Part shown: in pieces, positions 13,472 through 13,587 of the stretch
Layout of the letters: every line of letters starts with the position of its first letter
Position numbering within the stretch: position 1 is the stretch's first letter
The notes under the pieces: generated by a model
Told to the model about the DNA's origin: nothing
Seen by the model: only the letters and a program-made list of their open reading frames with translations
Database searches by the model: none
NCBI GenBank assembly: GCA_900552325.1
Contig: URZG01000028.1
Location: 1-13,587 of the forward strand
Direction of reading: 5' to 3'
From: an uncultured Porphyromonadaceae bacterium
Lineage (GTDB): Bacteria > Bacteroidota > Bacteroidia > Bacteroidales > Muribaculaceae
Length of the DNA stretch: 13,587 nucleotides
Position numbers and translations under genes: made by a program

Positions 13472-13587
13472 ACCTTTCTTCTGCGGGAACTTACGGCCCC
13501 ACGAGGAGGTTTTGAGCTTTATGACGCCGAAGAGAGCCTCGCCGAAAATGCCGGACGACATTTTGGAGGTGCCGAGAACCCTGTTGA
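13469..13587 (-). CDS. Family-2 glycosyltransferase (polyprenol-phosphate mannosyltransferase type), C-terminus
   Basis: Partial gene entering from the right edge; only the last 39 codons or so are present, ending in TAG at 13469-13471. The visible residues are NRVLGTSKMSSGIFGEALFG and VIKLKTSSWGRKFPQKKG. The 'R-x-x-G-x-SKM-(S/N)-x-x-I-x-x-EA-x-x-GV' pattern is the conserved C-terminal part of the catalytic domain in dolichol/polyprenol-phosphate mannose synthases, which transfer mannose from GDP-mannose to a lipid carrier at the cytoplasmic membrane. The short Lys-rich tail suggests a single-domain enzyme without a C-terminal membrane region. In Bacteroidetes such a gene often precedes pyrC, as here, which supports the call. 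A heptamer array and a REPIN-like repeat follow its stop. Confidence 0.7.
   Translation of the reverse strand, partial: NRVLGTSKMSSGIFGEALFGVIKLKTSSWGRKFPQKKG

Overview
The window looks like a chromosomal segment of a fairly GC-rich member of the Bacteroidales. Evidence: a DUF4292 lipoprotein next to an EnvC-like M23 protein, a carboxypeptidase-regulatory/plug/beta-barrel outer-membrane protein, DUF1573 proteins, WG-repeat proteins, A-rich leaders instead of Shine-Dalgarno sites, and many small intergenic palindromes. A Muribaculaceae-like source would fit, but that family-level placement is inference. No tRNA, rRNA, CRISPR array, prophage or transposase gene is visible.

Left part, + strand (1-6087). 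The 3' end of a TPR-protein gene, broken by a one-base frameshift, is followed by a DUF4292 lipoprotein and a degenerate, probably non-catalytic M23/EnvC-like murein hydrolase activator. The last two overlap by ATGA. After a hairpin-forming array of 9-bp repeats come two paralogous secreted WG-repeat proteins. The first is split by a second one-base frameshift between its N-terminal domain and its PEGA-like/WG part. The second is intact and lies behind an AT-rich leader containing a near-perfect palindrome.

Middle and right part, - strand (13587 down to 6095). In transcription order: the C-terminus of a family-2 glycosyltransferase (polyprenol-phosphate mannosyltransferase type), pyrC (dihydroorotase), rlmN (radical-SAM rRNA/tRNA methyltransferase), a ~183-bp foldback element, two DUF1573 genes overlapping by ATGA, a REPIN-like palindrome pair, and a 941-residue TonB-dependent-receptor-like outer-membrane protein. 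That last gene converges on the second WG gene with 7 bp between the stop codons.

Functionally the window is mostly envelope biology (TPR, lipoprotein, amidase activator, WG-repeat and DUF1573 exported proteins, outer-membrane barrel) plus housekeeping genes (pyrC, rlmN). The most unusual content is non-coding: five copies of one GGACGCTCC/GGAGCGTCC palindrome arranged as two inverted pairs and one singlet, the foldback element filling the rlmN-DUF1573 gap, and the nonamer hairpin. The WG paralog pair is the least understood protein content. I found no convincing new defence or biosynthetic system.
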